A stretch of 64,000 bases of DNA from NCBI GenBank assembly GCA_021292165.1, contig CM037880.1:144786599-144850598 (forward strand). Direction: 5' to 3'. The notes below the pieces were generated by a model. That model was not told the DNA's origin, made no database searches, and saw only the letters and a list, made by a program, of their open reading frames with translations. Made by a program: the position numbers and the translations under genes. How positions within the stretch are numbered: the stretch's first letter is position 1; every line of letters begins with the position of its first letter. Positions 22,789-32,696 of the stretch are shown here, one piece after another. The DNA comes from Shinisaurus crocodilurus. Lineage: Eukaryota; Chordata; Lepidosauria; Squamata; Shinisauridae.

Positions 22789-24610
22789 ATGGATTGTAGT
22801 GTAGATGCAAACATGGAATTACGAAGAGCCTCCAGTCCTCACAAGATGAACAAGAATGACATAGATGCGGATAAGTTGGTATTGCACAGCTGCTGCATAT
22901 GTGGCAAAAGTTTTCCTTTCCAGAGCTCACTATCACAGCACATGAGGAAGCACACTGGGGAGAAGCCATACAAGTGCCCTTATTGTGACCATAGAGCTTC
23001 CCAAAAGGGCAACTTAAAGATACACATTCGAAGTCACAGGACAGGCACTATCAGCCAGGGGAATGAAGTAGAGATGGGAGGAGAGGCACAGCTTAGTGAG
23101 ATGAGAGTCTCAGAAGGCCTTGATGGTTGCACCAGCCCTACCAAAAGTACCTCTGCCTGCAACAAGATATTGAACGGAGCAGCTCCCACAGAAGATGGCA
23201 AGATCTTGCTCAGAAGCAGCAGGAAAGAGATGGTTGCAGAAGCACCTGTTGGAGAAGATGTTAAATTATGCACTTTTCAGTGCACCTTCTGCAAAAACAA
23301 GTTTGAAGGGAAGAAAGAATTGGAGCAGCACATACATCAGGTCCACAAACCTTTCAAATGTAGGCTGTGCAACTACATGACATTAAGACAGGAGACGCTA
23401 TTAAACCACATAGAGAGAGACCACATTACCACTCAGATTCCAAATGGGGAAACATATACTGAAAACTACAAGACTGAATCGAGTGCAGGGGAGTTTCCTT
23501 GTGAAGTCTGTGGGCAGGCCTTTAGTCAAACGTGGTTCCTCAAAGCTCACATGAAGAAGCATCGAGGGTCATTTGACCATGGATGCCATATTTGTGGCAG
23601 GAAATTTAAAGAGCCCTGGTTCCTCAAAAATCACATGAAATCCCATGGCCCAAAATCTGGGAGCAAAAACAAGCCAAAAAATGATTTAGAACCTATGGCC
23701 ACTATTAATGATGTCATTCAAGAGGAGACCATTGTGACTGGTTTGTCCCTGTATGAAGTTTGTACCAAGTGTGGAAATCTGTTTACAAATATGGAAAGTC
23801 TAAAATCACATAATTCTGTACATTGCAGGTCTCAAGGAGCCCGTAATGAACACAAAGCTGAGAGGCTCGTTGATGGAAGCCTTGACCCATCTATAGCAAA
23901 GCAGTTTTTCTTCCAATATCTGAACTTGAGGCCATCTGTAGGGGTTGATGGTGTTCCAAGGGGCCAGTTGGGAAAAAGAGTAGCCGAGCTGGATCCAGTC
24001 AGTAGTTACCAGGCTTGGCACCTGGCTACCAAAGGAAAAGTCGCTGAACCTTCTGAATATGTAAAGTATTTAGGATGGGATGAAGTCCTGGCAGATGCTG
24101 ATGTCACTTATGACAGGGACAAAAGGGAATATATTCTTGTCAGTCAAGAGAAGCGCAAACAAGAGCAGGACTCGCCAAGCTCTTCCAATCAACCGAAGAA
24201 GAAGAATTGTAGTAGTGGGCGTTCAGAGAAAAGCAACTATACACAGTCAGGGGACAACTGCATCATTGGCCAAGATGACCTAGAGTACAGACCATCCTCA
24301 CGTCAGAGCAGACGGGCATCACAGAACAAGTCTACTGAGTGCTTTGAGTGTGGCAAGATCTTCCGCACTTATCACCAAATGGTGCTTCATTCCCGTGTGC
24401 ACAGAAAAGACCGCAGAAGCTGCAGTGAAAGCGGGACAGCAGCTCAGCAAGATAGATATGGTTCAAACAGCGAGGATGGAGATTCTGGGTCTGTCAGTGG
24501 GCCAAGCACGCCAAGTTCTGCTTCTGCCCCAGAAGATTCGGTCACCTCTGGAGTGGGTGAGGAGGGGCCTGAAGATAGTTCAGAGGAAGGAGTGCATGAG
24601 CCATCACCAT
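22789..24610 (+). CDS. ZNF516: ZNF516, N-terminal coding exon (8 C2H2 zinc fingers), partial gene
   Basis: This encodes the N-terminal 607 residues of a nuclear C2H2 zinc-finger protein. I recognise it as ZNF516 from the start region (MELRRA around residue 9), the two adjacent fingers with the TGEKPYKCPYC linker, and the motif QTWFLKAHMKKH. Visible fingers by Cys/His: C35/C38/H51/H55, C63/C66/H79/H83, C165/C168/H181/H186, C191/C194/H207/H212, C238/C241/H254/H258, C266/C269/H282/H286, C325/C328/H341/H345, C518/C521/H534/H538. An acidic Ser-rich stretch follows (about 555-605). ZNF516 is known as a DNA-binding regulator linked to brown-fat gene activation and repressor complexes. The reading frame runs to a stop at 24643-24645, but GTAAGT at 24611 is a consensus donor, so the exon ends at 24610 in phase 1; the last 11 read-through residues are probably intronic. 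Human ZNF516 is roughly twice as long, so later exons lie outside the window. Confidence 0.93.
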
Positions 24611-24616
24611 GTAAGT
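24611..24616 (+). other. Splice donor of the ZNF516 coding exon
   Basis: GTAAGT follows codon 607 plus one base. It matches the donor consensus at all intron positions. Homology to ZNF516 fades after this point, and the open frame meets a stop 32 bases later, which supports splicing here. Confidence 0.8.
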
Positions 24617-24644
24617 GTCTAAAATTTCCTTGCTTTCCCATTTA

Positions 24645-24775
24645 GGGTGCGATCCTATGCCTGTGTAGTCAGAAAAAAGTCCTACAACTCCCAGCACTCC
24701 CCAGCAGGCACTCCTAGTTGGGGAATCCTGGGAGTGGTAGGACTTTTTTCTGTTTAAACATGCCTAGGATTGCAC
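24645..24775. mobile_element. Foldback MITE of the composite family, 29 bases from the exon end
   Basis: GGGTGCGATCCTATGCCTGT at the left, AGAAAAAAGTCCTACAACTC, a CCCAGCACTCCCCAG core, then the inverted half ending CCTAGGATTGCAC. TTA precedes it (24642-24644) but TTT follows, so the target duplication is degraded. It begins 35 bases after the ZNF516 splice junction and can form a long hairpin in the pre-mRNA. Confidence 0.82.
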
Positions 24776-26711
24776 TTTTTCATTATATTGCTTCCTTTCT
24801 TGCCATGCTAAAGCAGTTCGTGGGCTTTTCAACTGCCCTTCACACATAATGTTAGTCACATTGAACAGCAGAGACTTAAAACAAACAAAGGAGATGTCTG
24901 AACAACCATGGGTTGCATCAAGACAAAACTAGTCGCACTTAGGTCATATTGATATCAGAGTGAAAAATTAGTCATAGCAGACTGAAGTTCTGTTGATTTG
25001 AATGGGAATTGTGACTAACTTGAGCACTATTTAGGCATTCAACCCTGTGTGATTAGAATCATATGAGAGGAGAGGGTGGGGTTAATGCCCCACTAGGGTT
25101 AATGCCCGAATTCAACCCAATACTTTAACCATTGTAAGGTTTTTGTTAATGGCCTTGCACATGGTGTGATTCCATGCTGTTAGTGTGTGCATGAATTACT
25201 GAACCATAAGGGGATGATCACTTCTGCAGACCTTTTCCATCTGAGCAGGACCCTCCCTTCCACTGAGGTGTCAACTGGGTGGGAACTAGCCCCACCCACA
25301 TGATTGCTTCCCACCCACTTCCCAGTTGCATTGGATTGCACCACATCATAGCAACTCCCACGCTGCTGTCTGTGTCACTGAAGAGGGCCTTCCATGTGAT
25401 TAACGATACCAAGTTTCTTTATTTGGTATTATTAGCTTGAATCTGCAACTTAACATGAGATGGTTTACAATTGCAATTTAACCTCTCAACCATGATTGCA
25501 GATCCAAGATTGGAGACAGCTATGTGGTTGCTACCTTGAATGTGTTAAGAAGCCAAAGGTTTGCTTAAAGCAGCCATATGTAAATAGTACTTATGAAATC
25601 CTAGCAGGCCTTTGCTGAGTTTGCCTGAAATAAAAGCAGTAGAAGGCTCCTGAGTGGGCTGAGTAGACAAGATGGCAGCAGACACAAGAGTTAGAATATG
25701 AGCCCCTGTCAAATTCCTACAAGGTATGAGTGGGAGTAATTTAAAGCAAGAAAGGGCAGGTGAGGAGAGGTGCTGAATTCTGTGCTCACCCACATGTAAC
25801 CTCTGCTGGTGGTTAGGGACAGGGTTTTGGGGTGGGGGTGGGGGTAGCGAAGTGTGTAAAGAAGAAGAGTTCATTATCCCCTTCTTACCCACAACTTCTT
25901 CAATGTGAGTTATACCCTTTTATAGAAATTCGATACGGCCTGCATTCTTCCACATGGGTCATGCTGCTGCAATGTGTTGTTAGCTTCTTAGAAGTGTTGC
26001 TTTGATGTGAGTTCCATTGACTTCAGTAGGGTTAGGATGTATGTTTAGGATGTCAGTGTCTCCGAGAAACAGAGTCTGTGTTCTGTGTTATCAGTTAATG
26101 CACATCATCACCACATGCTGGATATCTTTTGGGTCCCAAATATTGCTCTCATTTATGAAATACTCTCCTTGATTCAGAAATGTCAGTCGGTTTTCACTGA
26201 TGGTAACCCTTAAAGCACCTAGATTGGTTAACAAACAGCAATGAGATAAGTGTACATTCTTCTTTTCTTTTTCCTTTTGATCCTGTGCCTTAAAAAGTTG
26301 TGTTCGAAGAACACCAAGCCTGTAATTAATCTCTGTGGATTACTGCAGTCCACAGAGTCTGACTCTGCTGGTTAAATGGAACAAATTATTCTCCATATAG
26401 AAGCAATGTAAATATTTGAAAGGAACACTACTGTGACTGCTTTTGTATCATTTCCCCCCCCCCCCATTTTTCATTGTTGATTTTTTTCTGTTTATAAGGT
26501 TCTTTCAAATTTTGAGAAAGGAGAATTTCTTTCCTACAACTTCTTTATATTTTTCTTGTTGGTAGAGCAGTGCTTTCCTACTGTCATTATTTTTCCCCTT
26601 GAGAGTTGGCTGATTTGACTTTTGAGGTTTTTAGCCTGCTGTTGAGAGCATTGCTGAAGGAATAATCAGCACAGTTCTGAGGGAAATTTAGATAACATTT
26701 ACTGTTCCTAG
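24776..26711. other. Intron, little recognised
   Basis: A degraded MITE-like stretch (about 24955-25030, GAATGGGAATTGTGACTAAC) and low-complexity G runs near 25835 and C runs near 26455 are present. No gene was recognised. Confidence 0.55.
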
Positions 26712-26892
26712 ATGGAGGCCTGTGGCTTACGCTGGCTCAGCTTGTCTGAGCGAGCGTGGAAAGCTAAGCAGGGTCAGGCCTGGTTATTACTTGGATGGGA
26801 GACCCCTCTTCTAGTTTCCTGCATTGAGCAGGGGGTTGGACTCAATAGCCTTGTAGGCTCCTTCCAACTCTATGATCCTATGAAATCTATGA
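26712..26892 (+). mobile_element. 5S-rRNA-derived SINE (5S-Sauria-RTE type), full length
   Basis: The head GGCCTGTGGCTTACGCTGG is a diverged 5S 5' part. It is followed by AAGCTAAGCAGGGTCAGGCC and TTACTTGGATGGGAGACC, the 5S box A and box C regions, which act as an internal RNA polymerase III promoter. The tail with GCATTGAGCAGGGGGTTGGA and CCTTCCAACTCTATGATCC is shared with other LINE-derived SINE tails. No 5S gene function is expected: the end of 5S is missing. Confidence 0.9.
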
Positions 26893-27521
26893 AATATATG
26901 AACATTTCACACATTAAGTAGAGGCAAATCTAGTTTGTATTTGGCAAAGAGCGGAAACCAGTCGCGGCTCCCTCATGAGTGTACCTGTATCATCCACCAC
27001 TTACAAATGTGTTTGTTGCGTCCCTGCATTACTCTTTGGTATACAGCTTAAATTCTATGTATGTAATGGCCCACAGTCTCATATTGCATCATCATGAATT
27101 AACTTATTTTTCCTTAATCTTCAACGCTATAATAATGTGCTTGCTGTTTTTGAAAAGGGCATTTCCTTCCAGATCACTATGGTGTTCTGGAAGGTCAGGT
27201 GCGTATTTATTTTAAGTGTCGATCCCACGTCATCCTTAGGTCTTGGAGCAGGTTATGGTAGTTTAGAACACATAAACAGACACACATTGCAAATATATTG
27301 ATATAACCTATTAAAATATATGATACTAACACTGATTAACATTACAAACAAATTATTGGCAAACATTTTAGCCAAAACTAGAGCTGTTCTCATGTTTTAA
27401 GAAAGAAGAACATGGACCCAAAGAGTGATGGTGAGTGAATTTGCTAAGTATTGATGAGACCTCTGTTTTTTTAAAAAAGTCATAAGGCTCCAAAAGATAC
27501 ATAAGATAGATAGATCAATGT
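26893..27521. other. Intron, nothing recognised
   Basis: AT-rich, no gene or repeat recognised. Confidence 0.55.
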
Positions 27522-27762
27522 AGCCAGTGTGGTGTAGTGGTGAGAGTGTCGGACTGGGACTCGGGAGATCCGGGTTCTATTCCCTGCTCGGCCATGAAAC
27601 TCACTGGGTGACTGGGTGACTTTGGGCCAGTCACTGACTCTCAGCCTAACCTACCTCACAGGGTTGTTGTGAGGATAAAATGGAGAGGAGGATTATGTAA
27701 GCTGCCTTGGGTTCCTTGCAGGAAAAAAGGCAGGGTATAAATATAATAAATAAATAAATAAA
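27522..27762 (+). mobile_element. tRNA-derived SINE, Sauria type
   Basis: The head GTGTGGTGTAGTGGTGAGAG (A box region) and CCGGGTTCTATTCC (B box region) are tRNA-like. The body has CTCACTGGGTGACTGGGTGA and TTTGGGCCAGTCACTGAC, where GTGACTGG is tandemly doubled, and CCTCACAGGGTTGTTGTGAG. The tail is GGGTATAAATATAATAAATAA. The same family occurs at 48118 and 62931 on the - strand. Confidence 0.9.
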
Positions 27763-27885
27763 TGGAGGAAGAGGAAGTGATAGTATAATAAAAACTCAGG
27801 AGTGAATTAGTCATGAGAGTTGGATGGCATATTGGAAGAAAACTTCTGTATTTTTGTTTGTCCCTTCCTGCTGTGATACTATGAC

Positions 27886-27969
27886 CACAATCCTATATCC
27901 ACTCACCTGGGTGTAAGTCAATTGAATTTAATGGAACTTACTCCTGAGTAGACACCTATAGGATTGCCC
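27886..27969. mobile_element. Short MITE with GCAATCCT ends
   Basis: CACAATCCTATATCCACTCA at the left, AATTTAATGGAACTTACTCC in the centre and ACCTATAGGATTGCCC at the right. Confidence 0.7.
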
Positions 27970-28216
27970 TGTTAAACATACAGACTACATCTGGTGTTGT
28001 AGATTAAACAGCTGCAATGGCAAACATTTTTGGGAAATTTCTTCATTTATGATTCCACCCGCCCCAATTGATTAATCAAAATCCCTTGTTGGATTCATTA
28101 GAATCCAGATTATGGAAGATGATTTTCAGATAGAGATTAATCCTATGAAAAGAGCCACTAAATCTAAAAGTAGGTATGGCCTTGCTATTTGTAAATGCTT
28201 TTGATTCAGGTAAATA

Positions 28217-28384
28217 CAGTATTTTTCCATGTATAAGACTATACTTTTTCCTAAAATCGTTAGACTAAAAATTGAGGGTCGTCTTATACACGGAAGTAGG
28301 CCGAGGAGAAAACCGCACGGTTGTGAAACTGCCCAGTGGGGGGCGTCTTATACATGGGGGTGTCTTATACACGGAAAAATACAG
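28217..28384. mobile_element. Pogo-like MITE, TA target duplication
   Basis: CAGTATTTTTCCATGTATAAG at the left mirrors CTTATACACGGAAAAATACAG at the right; TA flanks at 28215-28216 and 28385-28386. The interior carries further copies of GTCTTATACACGG. 168 bp, no ORF. Confidence 0.8.
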
Positions 28385-28386
28385 TA

Positions 28387-28919
28387 ATTTTAAAATAGTT
28401 TTTAAGGCTCATAAAATGAAAGAAAACATTAAAATAATAGATTGTATTATTATGTAAGAATCCAGTAGAAGTCATTTACATGAATAATGGTTTCCCAAAT
28501 TCATTCTTGGTTATGTGAAATACAAGACAAGGTTGTGTCCTGTTACCCCCGCTTTTTCAAGTGTTTATTGATCCATGCACTGCTAATTGGGTCAAACAGA
28601 GAAGTGCATGAGATATCCATGCAAACACTAAAATGCAAGATGAACCTGTATGAAAATAATGTGGTGTTGAAAATGACAAATTAATTACAGATAAACTTTG
28701 AGAAAGATTGAGTCAGATGAACTCAGTTTGTTATATTTTCCACAACATCGGGTTTGAAAACTAGATGAATGTATTGTAGAAATAAGAATATTTTTGAACT
28801 TTTAAAGTGCCATGATGTTGGCACCCCCTATTTACAGCTTATATGTACTAACAACAGCAATTAAGTTGTCATTATAAAGACTAAGATAATAAAATGTGTT
28901 TGTTTTGTCGTCGTCCCCT
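28387..28919. other. Intron, nothing recognised
   Basis: AT-rich, no gene or repeat recognised. Confidence 0.55.
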
Positions 28920-29014
28920 CCCAGTATTAGTGGCTAAACTGTAACCTGTTTTTAGCAGTGTAAGAAAACAATCCCATGGTCCCTAGACAGCATCCAGGCT
29001 GCCATAGGAAGCTG
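28920..29014 (+). repeat. Exact 95-bp direct duplication, copy 1
   Basis: From CCCAGTATTAGTGGC to GCCATAGGAAGCTG it is identical to 31674-31768. The flanks differ immediately. Confidence 0.93.
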
Positions 29015-29064
29015 TGGATCACCTCCCCCACCCCCTCTCTGCTCCCAGACATCATGGAAAGATG

Positions 29065-29098
29065 CTCTTAAGAGGTTGCAGTTGCAACCTCTTAAGAG
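29065..29098. repeat. Perfect hairpin, 16-bp arms, 2-base loop
   Basis: CTCTTAAGAGGTTGCA and its exact reverse complement are separated by GT. No terminator role is expected in a vertebrate intron; it may be the centre of a foldback element. Confidence 0.85.
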
Positions 29099-29399
29099 AA
29101 GTCGGACAGGGGGTAAAAGAGGCGTGCTGGTGGGAAGGGAGGGGAGAGGTTGTGATATGCAATACCCTATGGGTTTTCCAGGCCACTCCCAATCCACTGA
29201 AAGGTAAGTCAGTTAGTCGAGCTCAAAGGACCATCTAGCTGTTTTTTTTGCATGTTAAAGGGAGGAATGGAGGCGAAATTGCTCTATCCTTCTCTTCCTG
29301 CCGGGCTCTTGCCAGCTCGGCATAGGATACACAGAGATTTTCAAACTCAAGAGCCCTCTATCTATTGGGAGCACAAACCACAGGATTACGCCCTAAATG

Positions 29400-31300
29400 A
29401 CTGTGATTAGGAAAGGTGTTACATTGTTGAAGCCTCTGTATCACAACCATCCTAATTTGCGACAGCCACAACCTCATGTGCATCTGATGAAAATGGGTGT
29501 CACATACTGGGGTGATACCTCAGACTACATCTCAGGATGTACTTTTCCAGCAGCTTCAGGTAGATATTAAGCAGCAGGGATGCAAAAATAGAACCCTCCG
29601 GAATCCCAAGGCATGACTGCCAGCACCACCTTCTGGAAATGGTTATCCAAGTAGGAGTGGAACCACCACCACCCATACCAACCCAGAAGCTTATCCATAA
29701 GGATACCATGGTTGATGGTAATGAAAGCTGTTGAGAAGTTTAAAGGTGCAATCCTATGCATATTTAGTCAGAAAAAAGTCTTACAATTCCCAGCATGCCC
29801 CAGCTAGCATGGTTGGCTAGAAGGATGCTGAAAGTTGTACTCGCTCTGTCTTTCTTGATCTAGATAATCAGTTTCTTCCAACAGTGACAGGAATTAGTCA
29901 GCCACCACTCAACCACCTTGCACAGAAAGGGAATGTTAATTACTGGCCTATATTTGTTGATGCCCAGGTCCAAGGTAGCCCCCCCCCCCGAAGTGGCTGA
30001 ATTATGGCTTCTTTTAAAGAAGCTAGAACCACTCCCTCTCTCAATGAGGCATTTACAACCTCCTGGACCCAGACAGACCCCCCCATTAGATTAAATACAC
30101 CATGATGGGCAGGGGTCAGACATGCATGTAGTTGGCCATACTCAGCCAAACACCCTGTCCACATTCTCAGGCTCCAATATCTGAAAATCACCCAACAAAA
30201 CTAGATTGGATACCTCCACTAGTAATGCTATATTAACCATGGTGTTCCAAGTCATGATGGGTATGGGTGACTTAAGTCTCAAAGTATCTCACAAATGTGT
30301 CGCAATGTGCTACCAAGGGTTCTGCTACATCTTCCTCCAGACAAGATTTCAAAAGTCTCACACTACTTGGAAAAGCTCCATTGTACAATATTGAGAGGAT
30401 GCAGTAGTGGAAGGGGGGAAAATGCTACCTTGCTGCCATCATCACCACAGAATAGGCCCAATAATGGACTCTGACTCATGTTTGATCAGACTCATCATGG
30501 GTTTTTTCTTCATGTGCATTCCCAGATGTCTTCCCACTTGGGTTGATCAGACTCATCATGGGTTCCCACTTTGTTGCTCTCAGTTCAGATGCATACCAAA
30601 GAGCAGACTTTGCACAGTGGAATAAGGTGCTTGGTAATGTCAATTACCTAAGTTATCTATCAATTCCAGAGGGCAACAAGAGCTTTGACAGGAGTGCCAA
30701 GCATACCAATTGGAAAATTCCCTAGAGCCATCAGGAATCCATCAGGATCATTAGCCTCTGGTGACTGACAATTTCAATAGGTCCCCCACTGTTGGAGAGA
30801 GGTAAAGCCACTGACAGCCCAAACCTCAATAGGAAGTGATCAAGCCATGACAAGGGAATAGATGTTACATCTCCACATTCAGCTCACTATCCTCCTTTCT
30901 GGTTGGGAGAACCAAATCTAGTGTGTTCTTTTGTTGGACCAGTGACATGTTAGGATAGCCCCACAGTTGTTATGGTGGCCATGAAGTACTAAGCTACCCC
31001 AGACAAGGCAGTCCCAGCATAGATGTTGAAGTCCCCCTGGACAATCATCCTGGGAGTTTTCAACACCAAATCTGAGACCACCTCCCATGAACCATCAGAG
31101 AGGCAGGAAGAATGCTCGGTGGTGCACCAACAGAATTGCCAAGCTGTCCCCAGCACCCAACACACGGTACAAACATTCCAAATTAGTACTTATCCAGACC
31201 AGAGACCTGGAGAGGGAGATGGAACTCCTATAGACAGCAGTTCCCTCTCCCTGTGCCTTCAGTCTATGCTGATGCGGCACTAAATACCCAGGCAGGCACA
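29400..31300 (-). pseudogene. L2-clade LINE, endonuclease and RT part, inverted segment
   Basis: On the - strand, from right to left: LGAGDSLAILLVHH (about 31165), MIVQGDFN with GDFN of the APE endonuclease (about 31045), HVTGPTKEHTLDLVL (about 30940-30895), then LNFSTAFITINHGILMDKLLGW (about 29745-29680) for RT motif A and PEGSIFASLLLNIYL (about 29605) for the following motif. In-frame stops and shifts are frequent. It lies head-to-head with the sense L2 3' end at 31330-32110, which fits one insertion with a 5' inversion. A composite-family MITE (29743-29841) lies inside or against it. Confidence 0.75.
29743..29841. mobile_element. Foldback MITE of the composite family, degraded right arm
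   Basis: AGGTGCAATCCTATGCATAT, AGTCAGAAAAAAGTCTTACA and CAGCATGCCCCAGCTAGC are clear. The right arm is diverged or truncated after GGATGCTGAAAGTTGTA. Confidence 0.7.
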
Positions 31301-31329
31301 GCTGCGAGAGCCCAATTCATCTCAGCTTT

Positions 31330-32110
31330 CCACCCAGGTCAGTGCCTTTTACCAGCTTCAACTAGTTCGCCAGTTACGGCCTCTCCTGGACGGGTAGGTT
31401 GGCCACAGTGGTACAGGCTGTAGTAAGCTCAAGACTGGATTACTGCAATGTGCTCTATGCAGGGCTTCCTTTAAGGCTGGTCCAGAAGCTGAAGCTAGTG
31501 CAGAATGCAGAGCCTGGCTGTTGTTAGGAGCTGCTCCTTCTCAGCATGCAACTTCTTTGCTGAGGGAACTGCACTGGCTGCCTATTTGCAACCGGGCCAG
31601 GTTTAAGGTTTTGGTACTAGTGTATAAGTACTAAACAACTTGGGACCAGGATACCTGAGAGAGTGCCCCCCCCCCCAGTATTAGTGGCTAAACTGTAACC
31701 TGTTTTTAGCAGTGTAAGAAAACAATCCCATGGTCCCTAGACAGCATCCAGGCTGCCATAGGAAGCTGCCTGGTCACTGAGGTCATTGGATGGCTTGTCC
31801 CTGGTGGTTCCACATTGACCTATGGCCCAATTGGAGTCCACCCAGAGAAGAGCCTTCAGTGTAGAAGCTCCATTTCTTTGGAACTCCCTGCCTCTTGAGG
31901 TCAGGCAGGCGCCAACGGTGTATTGTTCGGCGCCTCCTAAAAACATTTTTATTTCAGGAAGCCTTCCTGAACTAACCAGCCACAGTTTTATTGATTTTGT
32001 TTTCAACATATTGTTTTATTCTTTTATCTGTTTTATCTTTTATTGTACACCACTCTGAAATCTCCATACTGGAATGTGGACCGGTATATAAATTTTGTAA
32101 ATAAATAAAT
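31330..32110 (+). pseudogene. L2-clade LINE, 3' part of ORF2 and 3' UTR, sense segment
   Basis: AVVSSRLDYCNVLYAGLP (about 31422-31475) and RRAFSVEAPFLWNSLP (about 31850-31895) are L2 ORF2 C-terminal motifs. The 3' UTR ends in CCGGTATATAAATTTTG and (AAAT)n at 32110. The 3' UTR differs from that of the 3890-4782 copy, so it is another L2 subfamily. The 95-bp block 31674-31768 interrupts the coding remnant. Confidence 0.8.
31674..31768 (+). repeat. Exact 95-bp direct duplication, copy 2, inside an L2
   Basis: Identical to 28920-29014 and placed directly after a run of cytosines in the middle of an L2 ORF2 remnant. It does not belong to L2 there. Confidence 0.93.
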
Positions 32111-32589
32111 ACAAACTGGCCCAGTCCCCTCATCCAATATTAAATCACGGATGACACAGGTTTTGTTTTGGACTGACCTGGCATTCAACCGCAGCACCAG
32201 CAGGCCAGAGCACAGGCTGGTAAGGTAACAAAGAACCTTCCTGTTAGGGAAATGACCAGAAAAGGTGTAAGATTTTAAATGCCTCTTCCCCAGCTTATCT
32301 TAATCCCACAGTCCTATCTCTCCCTATCTCTAACCACTCTTATAGGGGCACCCCCATCCCATTCCCTCCCTAAATAAACTAAATCACCCAGGCACATAAT
32401 TAAAGCAGCAATAAAACAAAATAATACCCATACCCTAATGGATCCCAAAGGGGAAATCCCCTGGTGACTCTAGCAGTGGCCTACCGAGCCCACCTACCGA
32501 GGCAGCATTCCTTTTAAACCCTTGCCCCAGGAAGCTAATGCAGGTGCACAGGATGCAGCTGGAAACTGCTGAACCAAGCCTTGGTCCCT
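32111..32589. other. Intron, nothing recognised
   Basis: No gene or clear repeat recognised. Confidence 0.55.
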
Positions 32590-32696
32590 CTAGTGTTCTC
32601 CAACCTTGGGTCCCCAGATGTTTGGCCTACACTGGCTGGGGCATGCTGGGAGTTGTAGGCAAAAAACATCTGGGGACCCAAGGTTGGAGAACACTG
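32590..32696. mobile_element. hAT foldback MITE, partly deleted left arm
   Basis: TGTTCTCCAACCTTGGGTCC at the left and GGACCCAAGGTTGGAGAACA at the right are inverted. The left arm lost bases after GATGTTTGGCCTAC. A matching 8-bp target duplication is not visible, unlike at 10009 and 58292. Confidence 0.85.

Noticed and set aside
24611..24645. C-terminal end of ZNF516 at the stop after 24642
   Set aside because: A consensus donor precedes it, and ZNF516 is far longer in other vertebrates.
26712..26892. A 5S rRNA gene
   Set aside because: Only the internal control part resembles 5S; the end is replaced by a SINE tail, and two other copies have the same chimeric structure.
27522..27600. A tRNA gene
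   Set aside because: The A and B box-like segments are those of a tRNA-derived SINE; no cloverleaf with anticodon arm is convincing.
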